Assembly: GCF_002078875.1 (NCBI RefSeq)
Contig: NC_034413.1
Span: 63,221,594 to 63,285,593, forward strand
Length of the DNA: 64,000 bases
Origin: Numida meleagris
Taxonomy: Eukaryota; Chordata; Aves; Galliformes; Numididae
Direction of reading: 5' to 3'
Shown: piece after piece, positions 48,601 through 60,400 of the stretch
Layout of the letters: every line of letters begins with the position of its first letter
Numbering within the stretch: position 1 is the first letter of the stretch
The notes under the pieces: model-generated
Seen by the model: only the letters and a program-made list of their open reading frames with translations
Database searches by the model: none
What the model was told of the DNA's origin: nothing
Program-made: the position numbers and the translations under genes

Positions 48601-50779
48601 ATGTGACCAATGGATGTGATAGTAGGCATGTTTAAAATATCACTATGTAAAGTCATCTGTGATTGATAAAAGGAAACTATACTTTGCAAAACGTATCAGC
48701 CTGTCTGATGGGATGCAATGGTCTGCTGCAGCTCCTAACACAATGGCTACTGTAACAGGTCTATGACTTTTTCATTTCACAGTGCACAGAGTCCCACTTC
48801 CACAGATGATAACTGGAAATTTGCAGTTGCCTAGAAAATGGCTCCTCATGCCTACTACGTTTAAACAACAGAGGAAGGGGGATTCAGTAACTATAAGGAG
48901 TTAGTTTACAACCAAGACAACAAAGAAAGAATAAATGCATATAGAGGAAGACACTGCTGCTGTGCCTGGCAGTCTTTCTAATTCCAGAAATCTAGATGAA
49001 AACCTTCATGGCAAGAATCATGTTGTTTTGGATCAGGATGGAAGTCATCTGTGTGCTGGAGCTGCCAGGCAACAAGATGGGCTGCAACCAGAGCTCATCC
49101 AAGAACTGATCCATAGAACACAATGCAAAAAAATGACACTAACTTCAGAAGGCCTGGGTTCAGTCTCCTGCACTTGGCTTTAGCTTCTCCAGGAATCAGG
49201 AACACAACTAAGAAGATGCAGTCATGGCGTTATTGAGGCACACAGCCCTTATTAAAAAGACCGTGTTCAAAAGACCATGATGCAGGGACTTCTCTTTATC
49301 TATCATGCAGAATTTATGGGTGGATAAAAAAAAAATGTCCTTTAGGTTTCCTCAGCATAGAGACAATTGGAAAAATTCCTAAACGTACCTGGTCATTTAC
49401 CTAACAAGTGTCTGCATAATGAGTGGAGCTCATGCTATTGCTGTTAGAACTCTACCTCATGTTTTAATTCTTCCTATGAGAAAGAACAAGTACGTACTAA
49501 AATATACAGTGAAACTTGATTGCTACATTCAGTGCTGACCCAGTCTGACAGTCAGGAGTCCAGGCTCAACAGCAAAAAAAGTTTTGTGGTTATAAAATGG
49601 AAAAAAAAAAAAAAAATCAACCTGTTTAGTTCAGCTTCATGGGGTCAAGATTAATAAAACTGAAAAATCAAGACAGGATTGTTCAAAGCAGCTACACTAA
49701 AAGGCAGAATGTGGCTAACCTTCACAGATCAAAATAGAGCAGGGAAGGGGAAAACTAAGACTAAATCTGAACCTGCTAGAGGTTTGTAAGTGTTAAATCC
49801 AGAGATCTCAGGAAAGTCAGGTTTTTCTTTTTTACGTTGTGCCTCTCTTGGGACTTTTTAAAACCTAATTGGTATTTAAAAGATTGATCATCTGAATGTC
49901 ATAGGGGACAAGGACTCTGAATAATCAGGTGGATTTGCATCACAATTAGGTATTAGCAAGCAAAGCTTTTGTGGAGTATTTTATTGAGGTTTGAGTAATC
50001 AAAGATGAGTTGTAATGACAATAGAGATACAATTTTGTATTTTCATGCCTTTCCTTTTGATTGCCTAGCCTCATGTCAGGTGCATGAATTGTGAGTATTG
50101 AAGGCTGAAGCCTTCACGGCAAGGAGGAAAATGTTTTCAGTTCTCATGATCACATAGCAAATTAAAAGAACCTATTATGTTTCTGTGAGTATATCTTTTT
50201 AAGGCAGCTTTGTGATGTTGGGTGTCAATGCACGAGTTTTAAAGTCCATAGGACTTAATTAGCCATCTGCCTCCTTTCCTTTACTGTACTTCAAAAAGCC
50301 AAAAAAAAAAACCAGTTTTGCAGAGCAGGCTTCATCCCTCCCTTGCCTTCCATGCAGTTAGTACTTAAGCCTCTAGCTGATAGTGTCTCCTGCTTTTTAT
50401 TAATCCTTTAAAACGCTTCTTTGAAAAGGAATTTTATGACAGTATCATGGCTTAGGAATCTTGCTCCTAAGTTGATATTTCCTTTCAATAGCTGTGTTAC
50501 AACCGGTGCGGGCCACTGCCTCTAGTTCAGCACTTCTCCTTGTCCCTCTTTCCTGTTTATTCGTTTCAGTCTCTCTCTGCATGACAAATCAGAGCCTCAC
50601 AGTTCTCCGTGAGCAGAAAGCAGATACAAAAGCAGAGGGCGTGCATTGCTCGCGTTAGTCTCTTGGGCTGCACAACAGTTTTCCGCACCTCTAATTAAGA
50701 CACGGACTGTGGTTACACCAGGGTGCAGACTGAGCCAGTCTGGCATCTTTTTGCGTTTATTATTACTGTTTTGATCGCC
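48601..50779. other. Intergenic DNA upstream of CCDC93
   Basis: AT-rich unique sequence with a 16-base A run at 49601-49616. It leads into the CCDC93 CpG island; distal promoter elements could be here but none is recognisable. Confidence 0.6.
49601..49616. repeat. A16 homopolymer
   Basis: Sixteen consecutive As not preceded by any recognisable retrotransposed sequence. Confidence 0.85.
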
Positions 50780-51480
50780 CTGTCACGCAGCATTCAGCAC
50801 ACCCGGCCTCGGGTACGCTTTGCTGCCCTCCAACGGGTGGAAGCGGCGATCCCTGGCGGTTGCGCTCCGAGCGGTCACATGAGGCGCCGCGGAGCCCCCG
50901 CCCTCCTTCCCCCGCACCCCTTTGCCGCGAATGGCACGGCCCGGATGCGCTCGTACGCAAGGAGGGTGCGGGCGAACCATTGAACGAGGGTGGGGGAACC
51001 CGGCAGCCGCCGGCTGGGAACACCCCTCCGGGCCGGGCGGTGCGGCGAGGTGCGGTGCGGCGGGGGGAGCGGACGTGACAGGCGGAGGGCGATGGTGGTC
51101 CCCCGGGGACAGGAGCACCGGGCCCCGCAGGAGGTACCGCGGTCGCGTCTCTCCCCGCTTCTCATGGGCCCGCTTCCCCCGGCCTTGCGCTGTGGGGCCG
51201 CTCCCGGGGCTCCGTGCGGCGCTGCGGGCTCGGGGCCCTGCGCTGTGGGGCCGGGGGGAGCTGGGCCCCGAGGCGTCAGCCGGGAGGATCTGCGGGGTTC
51301 CCGTAGGTCAGCCCCGCGCCGTGACACCGCTCAGCCTTTCGTGGGCTCCGCGGTATCGGTGCTGGAGAGGCGGGGGAGGGTTTTGGGAGAGCTGGTAGGG
51401 GATGTCTGCAGCGTGCGGTGCCCGAAGGAGGGCCCTGCTGCCCTGTGTCCCAGCTTCCTGGCCTGCCTTAGAGCCATGGG
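50780..51480 (+). promoter_or_regulatory. CpG-island promoter of CCDC93
   Basis: A sharply bounded GC- and CpG-rich block spanning exon 1 of CCDC93, with no evident TATA box. Several long open frames on both strands here result from the lack of AT-rich stop codons. The transcription start probably lies within about 100-150 bp upstream of the ATG at 51092, but I cannot place it exactly. Confidence 0.8.
51092..51133 (+). CDS. CCDC93: CCDC93 coding exon 1, residues 1-14
   Basis: Encodes [14 protein letters not shown], resembling the human start MGLPRG. The frame upstream is closed by TGA at 50981 and has no other ATG. The donor GTACCG at 51134 is weaker than consensus but is followed by an in-frame match in exon 2. 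Confidence 0.9.
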
Positions 51481-54400
51481 TGCTCCCTGCCTCTGGTGGG
51501 CCACGATTCTGTGGGTCGTCATCCCTTACAATGGAAAAATAAAATTAAAATTAAAAAAACAAAACAAAACAAAAAACAGCACTTTTAGGAGAGTGTTGCC
51601 TTGGTAAGGAACGCCTAAGCTATCCCGACCAAAAACTGGTTGAATTTTTTTTTTTTTTTTTTTTAAAGCTGTGCTTTGAGTTTGCTTAAAATTGCGTTGC
51701 CTGAAAGGTGGAAAGCCGCCACAAATTATTTACTTGTTTTAGTATTAAAAAAAAATAAATAGAAGCGTTAATTTGGGATGCGCTGTTATGTGAAGGCTGA
51801 AATTGAAGGAAATGTACGAAACTGAGAACAAATGAACTGTGTTATGGCCATTGGGGCAGGCTGCAGACCAGGAGTTTGGACAGGAAAAGCGGATTGTAAT
51901 ATTTTAATGGGTGGTGAAAAACCATGGTGTTTAATCCACGTAGAAATGTATTAGTTATTTCTTTAATATTTTTTCAATGAAACACCAAGTGAAAGGCAGT
52001 CCGTGGTTTCTCTAATGTGTGCTCTGTTAAGATATGTTAAGTCTGGAAAACATTCCTAGGAAGAACACAGGAGAAATGCTGACTTAGTGTTGCATTGCTC
52101 ATTTGTCAGGTTGAAACAAGGGAAGATGAGGAACAAAACATCAAGCTGACGGAAATTTTGGAACTGTTGGTGGCTGCTGGGTATTTCCGAGCAAGAATCA
52201 AAGGGTTATCGCCCTTTGACAAGGTGAGACCAGTGCATGATTTTATAAAAACCTTTTTTAAGTATTTGTAGCTGTTTTCACGTATCTTTAGAATGTCGTG
52301 CCTGTCAACCATTCGTTGTCCTAGGCAGGAAGTATGTGATAGTGACAATGAGCAAAGTTCAGGCTGAAAAGAGACTTCTGAATTGTTTTAGTGCTGACGC
52401 TGTGAGAAATTCCTGAACTGAGGTTTGAGAAGAGTTTTTACATGGGCACTTCTGTTTTCTGCTGTTCCTTTGGTCATAACACAGCTATATTTCTGAAAAC
52501 TGCGTGGCATTACAGACCTTAGGTGTTAAGAAGCTGTGCACGCAGACGTAGAGTAGTTCCAAGGAGACAGCCTTGGGGTGTAATGTTGCTTCTATGCATA
52601 GAAGTGTATGCATCAGGTTTATACATGCCTGAATACAATTGCAGTTGACAGTGCCCAGCTTTTACAAAGCAAGCATTGCTATTGAAAATGAGCTGGCTGC
52701 TAAGATAGGAAGAATACCGGTTAAGTGTTTCAGACAGGTGTGTGAGAGGGCTAATCGGTTTTAGAAAACCTTGTAACATGCTAATTTAGTGTGCGGTGTT
52801 AAGGTTTTCTACATTTTAAACTGTTCTTTATGCTCATCGTATTTGCATGCATTTAGGTTATCTTGCATATGTTTGCACAAGATTGTCTTTCAGTACTTTA
52901 GTGTTTAAAGAAAAGCTGATGAAATGGCTGAGGAGTTTAAAGGTGCCTAAGTTTCTCTAGGAACAGGGTCTGAAAATGATCTCTACAGAGTTAGGGATTT
53001 ACGTTACTATTTTTAACCTGCATATAGTGCTTGGTGTTGCAAATGTCAGCAAGTAAAGAAAAACAGTAAATATTATAGTTAAATATTTGAATACAGAAAT
53101 AGAAATCTTGATAAAGTTTTGATATGGTCAGTTTTGTAAAGGTCATGACGCGCTGCCTTGTTTTATATTTTTCGTATTTATATTTCTTATATTTTTTACA
53201 TTTTTAATCCAACATCTGTTTTAAAATTTATATATAAACTTAATAGAGTAACTTAGAACACTGCTAACTACTCTGTTCTTTTCCCCACTCTTCTTGTATG
53301 TGTATACTTTACATAGAAGTTGCCACATACGTTTTACCTGTATGTATTTCAGTCTGTGTATAAGATTACTGAGGATGGGGAAGATACTAAGCTGTACTTT
53401 CTAAAATAAATAAAGCATTTAGGAATTTAGGGTATATCTGTTTATATCTCTTCAGAGTACTGTGGAACTAACAGTGCCGTTGCTCCTTTGGTAGGTTGTA
53501 GGTGGCATGACGTGGTGCATCACTACGTGCAATTTTGATATCGACGTTGATTTATTGTTTCAGGAAAACTCTACAATTGGTCAGAAAATGTAAGTTGTTG
53601 AAATGGCAATGGTGGTATTTTTTTTTGTCTTTGGAAAGAAGAAAGGATGGGAAGAATTATCCGATACTTGCTTGTTTGTCACAAGGATTTTTAGTCAAAG
53701 TCTCCCTGTTTTTCAAGATCGCCAGTTTTCAAAACATTCTGTGGGTTTCTGAGACACTCAGGCTGTAGTTCTATGAACTGTAAAACCAGAAATAAGCTTA
53801 TTCTAAAAAAAATGCAGTGTTACCCCTTCTGGGCTGCCATGCTCTTGCATCCCTTCTAAGCAGTGGAAGCATTTATGTGGCTGAACAACAAACTGGATTG
53901 GGAAATGATCCAGCTTAAAACCTACCAAAAAAACAAAAGGAAAATAGTTTTAATGTGAATCAGTTACTGGCTCCAGGTCTCCGTGCAGCTGTACAGATGC
54001 TTGTGCTGGCACAAGGAGATGATGCAGAGGCCAAAACAAAGGGCAGAGGGAGACCACGCTGCTGGAAACTGTGGAATACAATGTTAGAAGACCATCTTTG
54101 AGTTCCCTGTGTCTGCAGTTGTGCTGTGTAAATAACCTCAGATTCTCCTGTCTGGTTGTGGATTGGAATTGTAGCCATCAGCAGACAAAACCTAAAGCAT
54201 GACATAACAGTTATCTACCCTTATTGTGACCTAATGACCATTTTGGTTTGATATACTTTCTTATGCAAGGAATTTACAGGAATTAGCTGGCTTGGGAGTG
54301 TTAGGGAAGGCTGTGAAAATCGTTTATGCTGAGAAAAAGAGAATCAATTCTAAACTGCATTACTTCTTTGTGTTTCTGTGATAAGAGCCGTAGTTAAATT

Positions 54401-57400
54401 TTGCAGAAAGTAAGAGTAGCCTGTCAGGTTACAGTTACATGAGGAGACTTACTTGCTCCATGTAGTTGTAAAGAGCATCTTTCTGTACTGTTTTCTCAAA
54501 AGTCAGTTAGCATTAGCAAGACTTTAATGCATTTAAAAATAAAGATTTGTTGTTACTCCATTAGATTTAGAAGTACTCAGTCATCATAGGTAGCTACATA
54601 AAGCACTGGTGAAAACACACAAATTTAGGCTAAGAATGAAGATGATAGCGGTGGGTTTTCTTGTTCTGTTTTTGTTGTTGTTGTTAGCTGCCAAGAAAAC
54701 GTTTCTTATCCTTGAGAACAGGAAATAATTAAGTTGTTCTTTAAGTATTCTTTTCTCTCTCCAACTGACTGCGTGTAAAACTGGTGAAACAAAAACCAAG
54801 CTTGACTCCCACAACAGCAAAAATGATTTGCTTGTATTTTGTAAAGGCTCTATTCCAGACTTCAGTCTATCTTGTCCCTCTTGTTCCCCTCCATTCCTTT
54901 CAGAGTATCAGTTGTCCATCTGATCTGAGCAGTACAGAGTATCACTGGAGTCAGTACTGGGCCACTCAATCGTTTTCCTTCATGGAAAAATCTAATTTCT
55001 CCACGGTGATTCTTGATGCTGACACCTGCTATAAAATGCACTTCAGAGTACAGGCAGCAAAAAATGCCTCACTCTAAAATGAGGGATTTTTTTGGAAGCA
55101 GAATTGTGTTCTTGTAGATGGATGCTTTGTTAGAGTAACCCTTTCACTTCAGCAGAACTTACCTCGCTGTAGGATGAGATGGTTGCTGGTAAATTCAGTT
55201 TTATCCACTTTAAACCACAACCATATGAACTATACTATGCTTAGCTATTAGTTGTAGTACATGTCTATACTCCTAAACTTTCAGTAGTAACGTTGGGATA
55301 ATTTGGCAGTTTTATTAAACAAATTTTTAAGACCTTAGAAGGGATGATTTAGTCTTTGAGTGCATATCTTCTACTTAGTATTACTAAAAGATAGCACACA
55401 CACACATAGTAATAAACTCTATATCGACAAACACCTTTGCATTTTGTATCTTACAGGAGCATTTCATCTGAAGTGGTGGGTGATTTTATCATCACTGATA
55501 ATATATATGGCGCAACATAAAAGTTATTCTGTAACTGAGAGTTTGGTTGCTTTTCTCACCTGTATGCAATGGAAGCCACTAGAGGGAACTTTCTAATTGC
55601 TAATTGTGTTTGCAAAAATGATTTCAAATTCTCAAGAGAAAATTGTGGTACTTGTACATTTGTGTTTGTTTTTTGTTTATCTGTTTTTGTTTCGTTACTT
55701 TTCCTCATAGTGCCTTAACTGAAAAAATTGTGTCAGTGTTACCAAAAATGAAGTGTCCTCATCGTTTGGAACCGCATCAGATCCAGGGCCTGGATTTCAT
55801 TCATATATTTCCTGTTGTGCAGGTAATAATTGTGCTGTGTATCAATGCTGTGCTGAAAAAGGTCATAACATTTGCGTGCAGATTTTAACGAGGATCTGTG
55901 GTACTGTTTGGCTCTTCATTTAACTTTAGAACGAATAATGACAGAAAAGCAGTTCAAATGAATGCTTCTGAAGAACCGAATGGCATTATAGATGATCCAT
56001 GTTTAAGGAAAACACAAATACTAAATTGTTTGAAATGGAGTCGCATTCTGTCTCTTGTGGTATTTGTCTTCTTAAAAGAACTGAAGGGGTGGAAAAATAA
56101 ATTCCTCTGACGTGACCCTGTTGCTGTGTATTTGCTGAGCAACACTGACCACGTGCGTGCTCGTTGTTCTCCATTTTATGAAGATTCAGGCTGACATGTG
56201 ATAAGTTCCACTTATTTGTGGTGCCTTAAGAATTCTTGGTATGTTGTTATCATTCTTCAGATTTTAACTTCATCTGCACTCAAAAATGTATTCCTCATAA
56301 ACAGGGAAAGTGAAGACAGTCCAGCAGGCTTTTTCATTATCTCCTTTCCTCCCTCCTGTGAAAGAGTGTAGCAAACAAGAGTTTCATATAAATTCCAGTT
56401 TCTAAGAAGCAAGGAGAACTTCCTGGTTTTCTTTTTCTTGTTATCTTCTAGTTAGAGGCTCCTAAGGAAAACCACTCTTAAGTCTCTTTCCCACAGTGTA
56501 TGCTACTGGCACACAACTTTCAAGCTGTGCTCCTGCTGCCTAGAGTGGAAAGCTTCTATTTTGTCTGTGTGTGAGTTTTAGCTTCTAAACTTGTATCCTC
56601 CTACTGAAGAAAACCTACCCTAGGTTAGTTTCTTGCCCTGATCAATTTGAAATGATAATAATTGGCTACATACATCATGTAAATGACGTCTCTCACAGGA
56701 AGAATAATTCCTGTCCTAAAGTGGAAAATACTTGACATTAGGAAATACTACTTTTCTGAACGAGTGGTCAGGCACTGGAACGGGCTGCCCAGGGAGGTGG
56801 TTGAGTCACCGTCCCTGGAGGTGTTAAAGAAACATTTAGAGATAGCATTGAGAGACATGGTTTAGTGGGGTTATTGGTGGTAGGTGGATGGTTGGACTGG
56901 ATGATCTTGTAGGTCTTTTCCAACCTAGCTAATTCTATGATTCTATATAAATCTGCTCTAAAAATGTGGCACCAGATATTTTCTCTAACCTCCTTTGTCC
57001 AAAATTTGATTTGGGATATTAGTTCTGGACAGGAAAGCTGTTATTTCTAAGCAGATAAGAAGTCAGCTTCTAGATTTCTCTGAAAGCAGTGATCCTCAGT
57101 CTTAATTGCTAGGCTGCAGGGGTTTAGCTAATCCACACTTGGTCAAAAAAGTGTTTCTAGGTGAGCTTAACTTGTTGGTATGTAAAAGATCGTTTTCTGG
57201 AATCGTGGCTTTCTGTCCATTTCTGGAAGGCCGCAAGATCTTAATAGAACTAACACCGTGGCATGTAGGAATTACCTATTTGATGATGACACTTCAATCA
57301 ATACATTGTTGAATTCAAGATTTCATTTAGCATCTGTAAATCACAGGTCAGTCCCCAAGTAATGCAGAAGCTCTTTCCTCTGCTTGCAGTTGTGTCCCAA

Positions 57401-60400
57401 AAGGGTTTGCATTGTACAAGCTAGTCCAGTGAACTCAGTGGCAGGAATCCTTCCCAGTAAGAAGAATTAAATTGTGCTGGCTCCCTGCCACAGGCTGTAG
57501 AAGATTTTTTTTTTTCTTTTCAAAAAGGAGAAAAATAGACATAAAAAGTTGGAACCCAGTGAGCAGATATGGTGCAGTTCTTCTGGGTGAATTCTGTTTA
57601 TGTCTACAGAGAAAAGTATGCACACAATCTTGTGTTGAAGTGTGCTTTGTAATTAGTAGCTTATATTTTGAGCTTCCCTGTTGTCGACAAATTCCCTTCA
57701 CTTTCCAGGGATTCATGTTTATAGCACAGTAAACTGCTTTTGGCTCAAACTTGGATCCCAAGTTGGATCTGATCCCTGATGTGACCTGCTGCACAGGCTG
57801 TCTACAGCTCACGAGATTTATCTTCTCTGACGTTACTTAAAGTGCACTTGAATCTCCTGTGGCTTTTTGTGTGGTCTTATAAATGTCTGAAGAAATGGTT
57901 TTTTTCTTAGAGGGGCATGTGGTTCTTGAAAACTTCATGGGCTCAAAGTTACGTTGTTTTATGGTGGAGCTGTAGTTTGTGAAAAAGATTAACGATCTGT
58001 AACAGGAAAAATGAGTTGAGATGGGTAAAGCCTAGATATAGTGGCTTCTACCTGGGGCAGAGCCAATATTTGTGAGATGAGGCCACATCCTAAGTGGCGT
58101 CCTCTGTCAGAGTGCTGTGGGCTAAAAAGAAATGATGGGTTCTGTGCTGGGTCCTAACACTGAGAGCTCAGAACATTTTCAGTTCAGCTTGTGATTGTGT
58201 CCAGTTCCAGCCCATTTGCCCCCACTCTGACTGCTCACCTGGGCTGTGAACAGTGAAACTTGCTTTGTAGAAGAATGTCCACAGACCATGTAAAAGCTAT
58301 CTGGACTATCCATTTATTTTAAAGTATGCTCCCAGAGACATCTTTGGAATAAGTAGGGGTATACCTGCTTGCATTCGGAGTATAGTCCTGTTTTTGTATC
58401 TGTGTTGTAATACTTTCTGAAACCAAGGGTCTGTGCTGTAAGTAGTGAAGCAGAGAGACAACACTGATGACTTATATAGCATAGCAGTGTTTTGAGTACA
58501 GAATGGGATGTAATTTTTGCTGGCTGATAGAGCTGATGTCATGGTCTGGTGAGTTTGAGGTACACTGACTTTCCATGGTGTAAATGGAAAAGGCAGAAAA
58601 CTGAAGTTCCACTGTTTTGTGTACTACTGTGTTTTTACTCTAAATTATGGAAATATAATGTTATTAACATTTAACAAGTAGTAATGGTGAATACTATTGA
58701 AAATATGATTACTTAGTAGTCTGGTCACATGTACATTGTAAACTTGTGTTCCTAGCTTTCTTCTGCTAGGATGTAGAGTTTCTGCAGCTCATATTATTAG
58801 AAGGGATAGGGAGGGCTGTAGGTCTTTTGGGGGAAGTCAATTATTGATTTTTTTCTTCTTCCTTAAAAATGCAAGCTAAATGAATAATGTTAAAAGTGAT
58901 GCACACTTATTTTCATTTCAGAGACGCTCATCCTTTTACTTTTCAGAGTACATTTGGTTGAGATGCAAAAATCTGGATCACACAAATCTATACTGGTAGA
59001 ATTCCAATGAACTTTACTTGTAGTTGTGAGGATTTCGTGGTGTTTATAAATCAGTTTGACAACGGAGAATTCCTAGTACTTGAAGTTTTCAACAGAATTT
59101 TCTTTCCATACTTATTCTAATTAATTTCTTACAACATAAAAGCAGCTCAGTATATGAGATGTTGCACTGCAAGCTAAGTAGAGGAGAAATCACGCAAGAG
59201 CATAACTAATTCTGCAATACTGTTTACAAATTACATTCACAAGAGTTCTTTTCTGGGGTATCAGGCCCTGTTCCAAGAAGTGTGGAAGGGGAGGCAGTTC
59301 GGTCTTTAGCCAGTTGAATCCCGCTGTGGTGTGGGCAGAGTGGCTCAGAAGTGGTTTGTACGGTTCAGTTATACTGAAGTACTCGAGCAGGATGAAGGTT
59401 GTTTAGGTGTTTATATGTAAAAATACGATTGTAGGGGCAGCCATTTCTTGTAATTCCCTGTTAGTTGTGTGATTCCATCTTTCATGTGGTTTTTTTCATG
59501 CATAGAGGAATAGCCAACATGATGCTTATACAGTAGCTAATGCACTGTCATTTTATTAGGAGTAGGTCCTTCAGTTACCATCTTTACAAATAGATTTTCT
59601 TGTGTGTTTCTCTATTGTATTAAAAACAATTATGCAGCAGTTCAGTGTTTGCTGTTGTTGTCTTCCTTCCTTTTTCCACTGATACAAATTTCTTTTTCAG
59701 TGGCTGGTGAAACGTGCAATAGAAACAAGGGAAGAAATGGGAGACTATGTCCGTTCTTACTCTATATCACAGTTTCAAAAAACTCATAGACTTCCAGAGG
59801 TAAGATAGAGACTAGTTTGCTTTTCTGTTACAGTATGTAAAATGCCTGGGTGCAATATCAGCTTCCCAGCTCTGTGAAGTGTTTGTTTGGGCTTGTATTT
59901 TTTTATGACTTTTTTAATGCTTAGAAACGAAAATAACAGTAATGGAAACGTCTGTCTCTGCACTAAGTTCATCCCAGCTTCCTTTCTTTGTAATGTAGTA
60001 ATGATAGGGGATCCCATAAATGGACTAGGATTGCATTAATGTCAGGCACTCTGTAAGCAGAGAACAGAAAGACTGCCAATCTGCATACAGTTTTAAAGAC
60101 CTACTACCTAGCTGATGAGAGAAACAAATATTTTTCTATTACGAGAAATCTCTAGCGTTTCACCAAACAATTGGTCAGCTCAGTTGGAAAGTATTTGACA
60201 AATTTGCTTGCTAAAGTTACTACAATGGTTGAGATTTAGTCTTCATTTCTGGTATTTTTAATCACCTCTGATTTCTTGCAGGATGACGAATTTATGCAAA
60301 GAAAAGAGAAGGCTATCAAAACAGTTACTGGTATCTTTGTAAGTAAATTATTATTATTTTTAATGATCAAGAAGCAAGCAGTTTTAGTAATGACTGATAG

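Noticed and set aside
50783..51607. Several 110-205 codon open frames on both strands
   Set aside because: They lie in the CpG island where stop codons are rare. The 205-codon plus frame has no ATG before 51092 and reads through the CCDC93 exon 1 donor.
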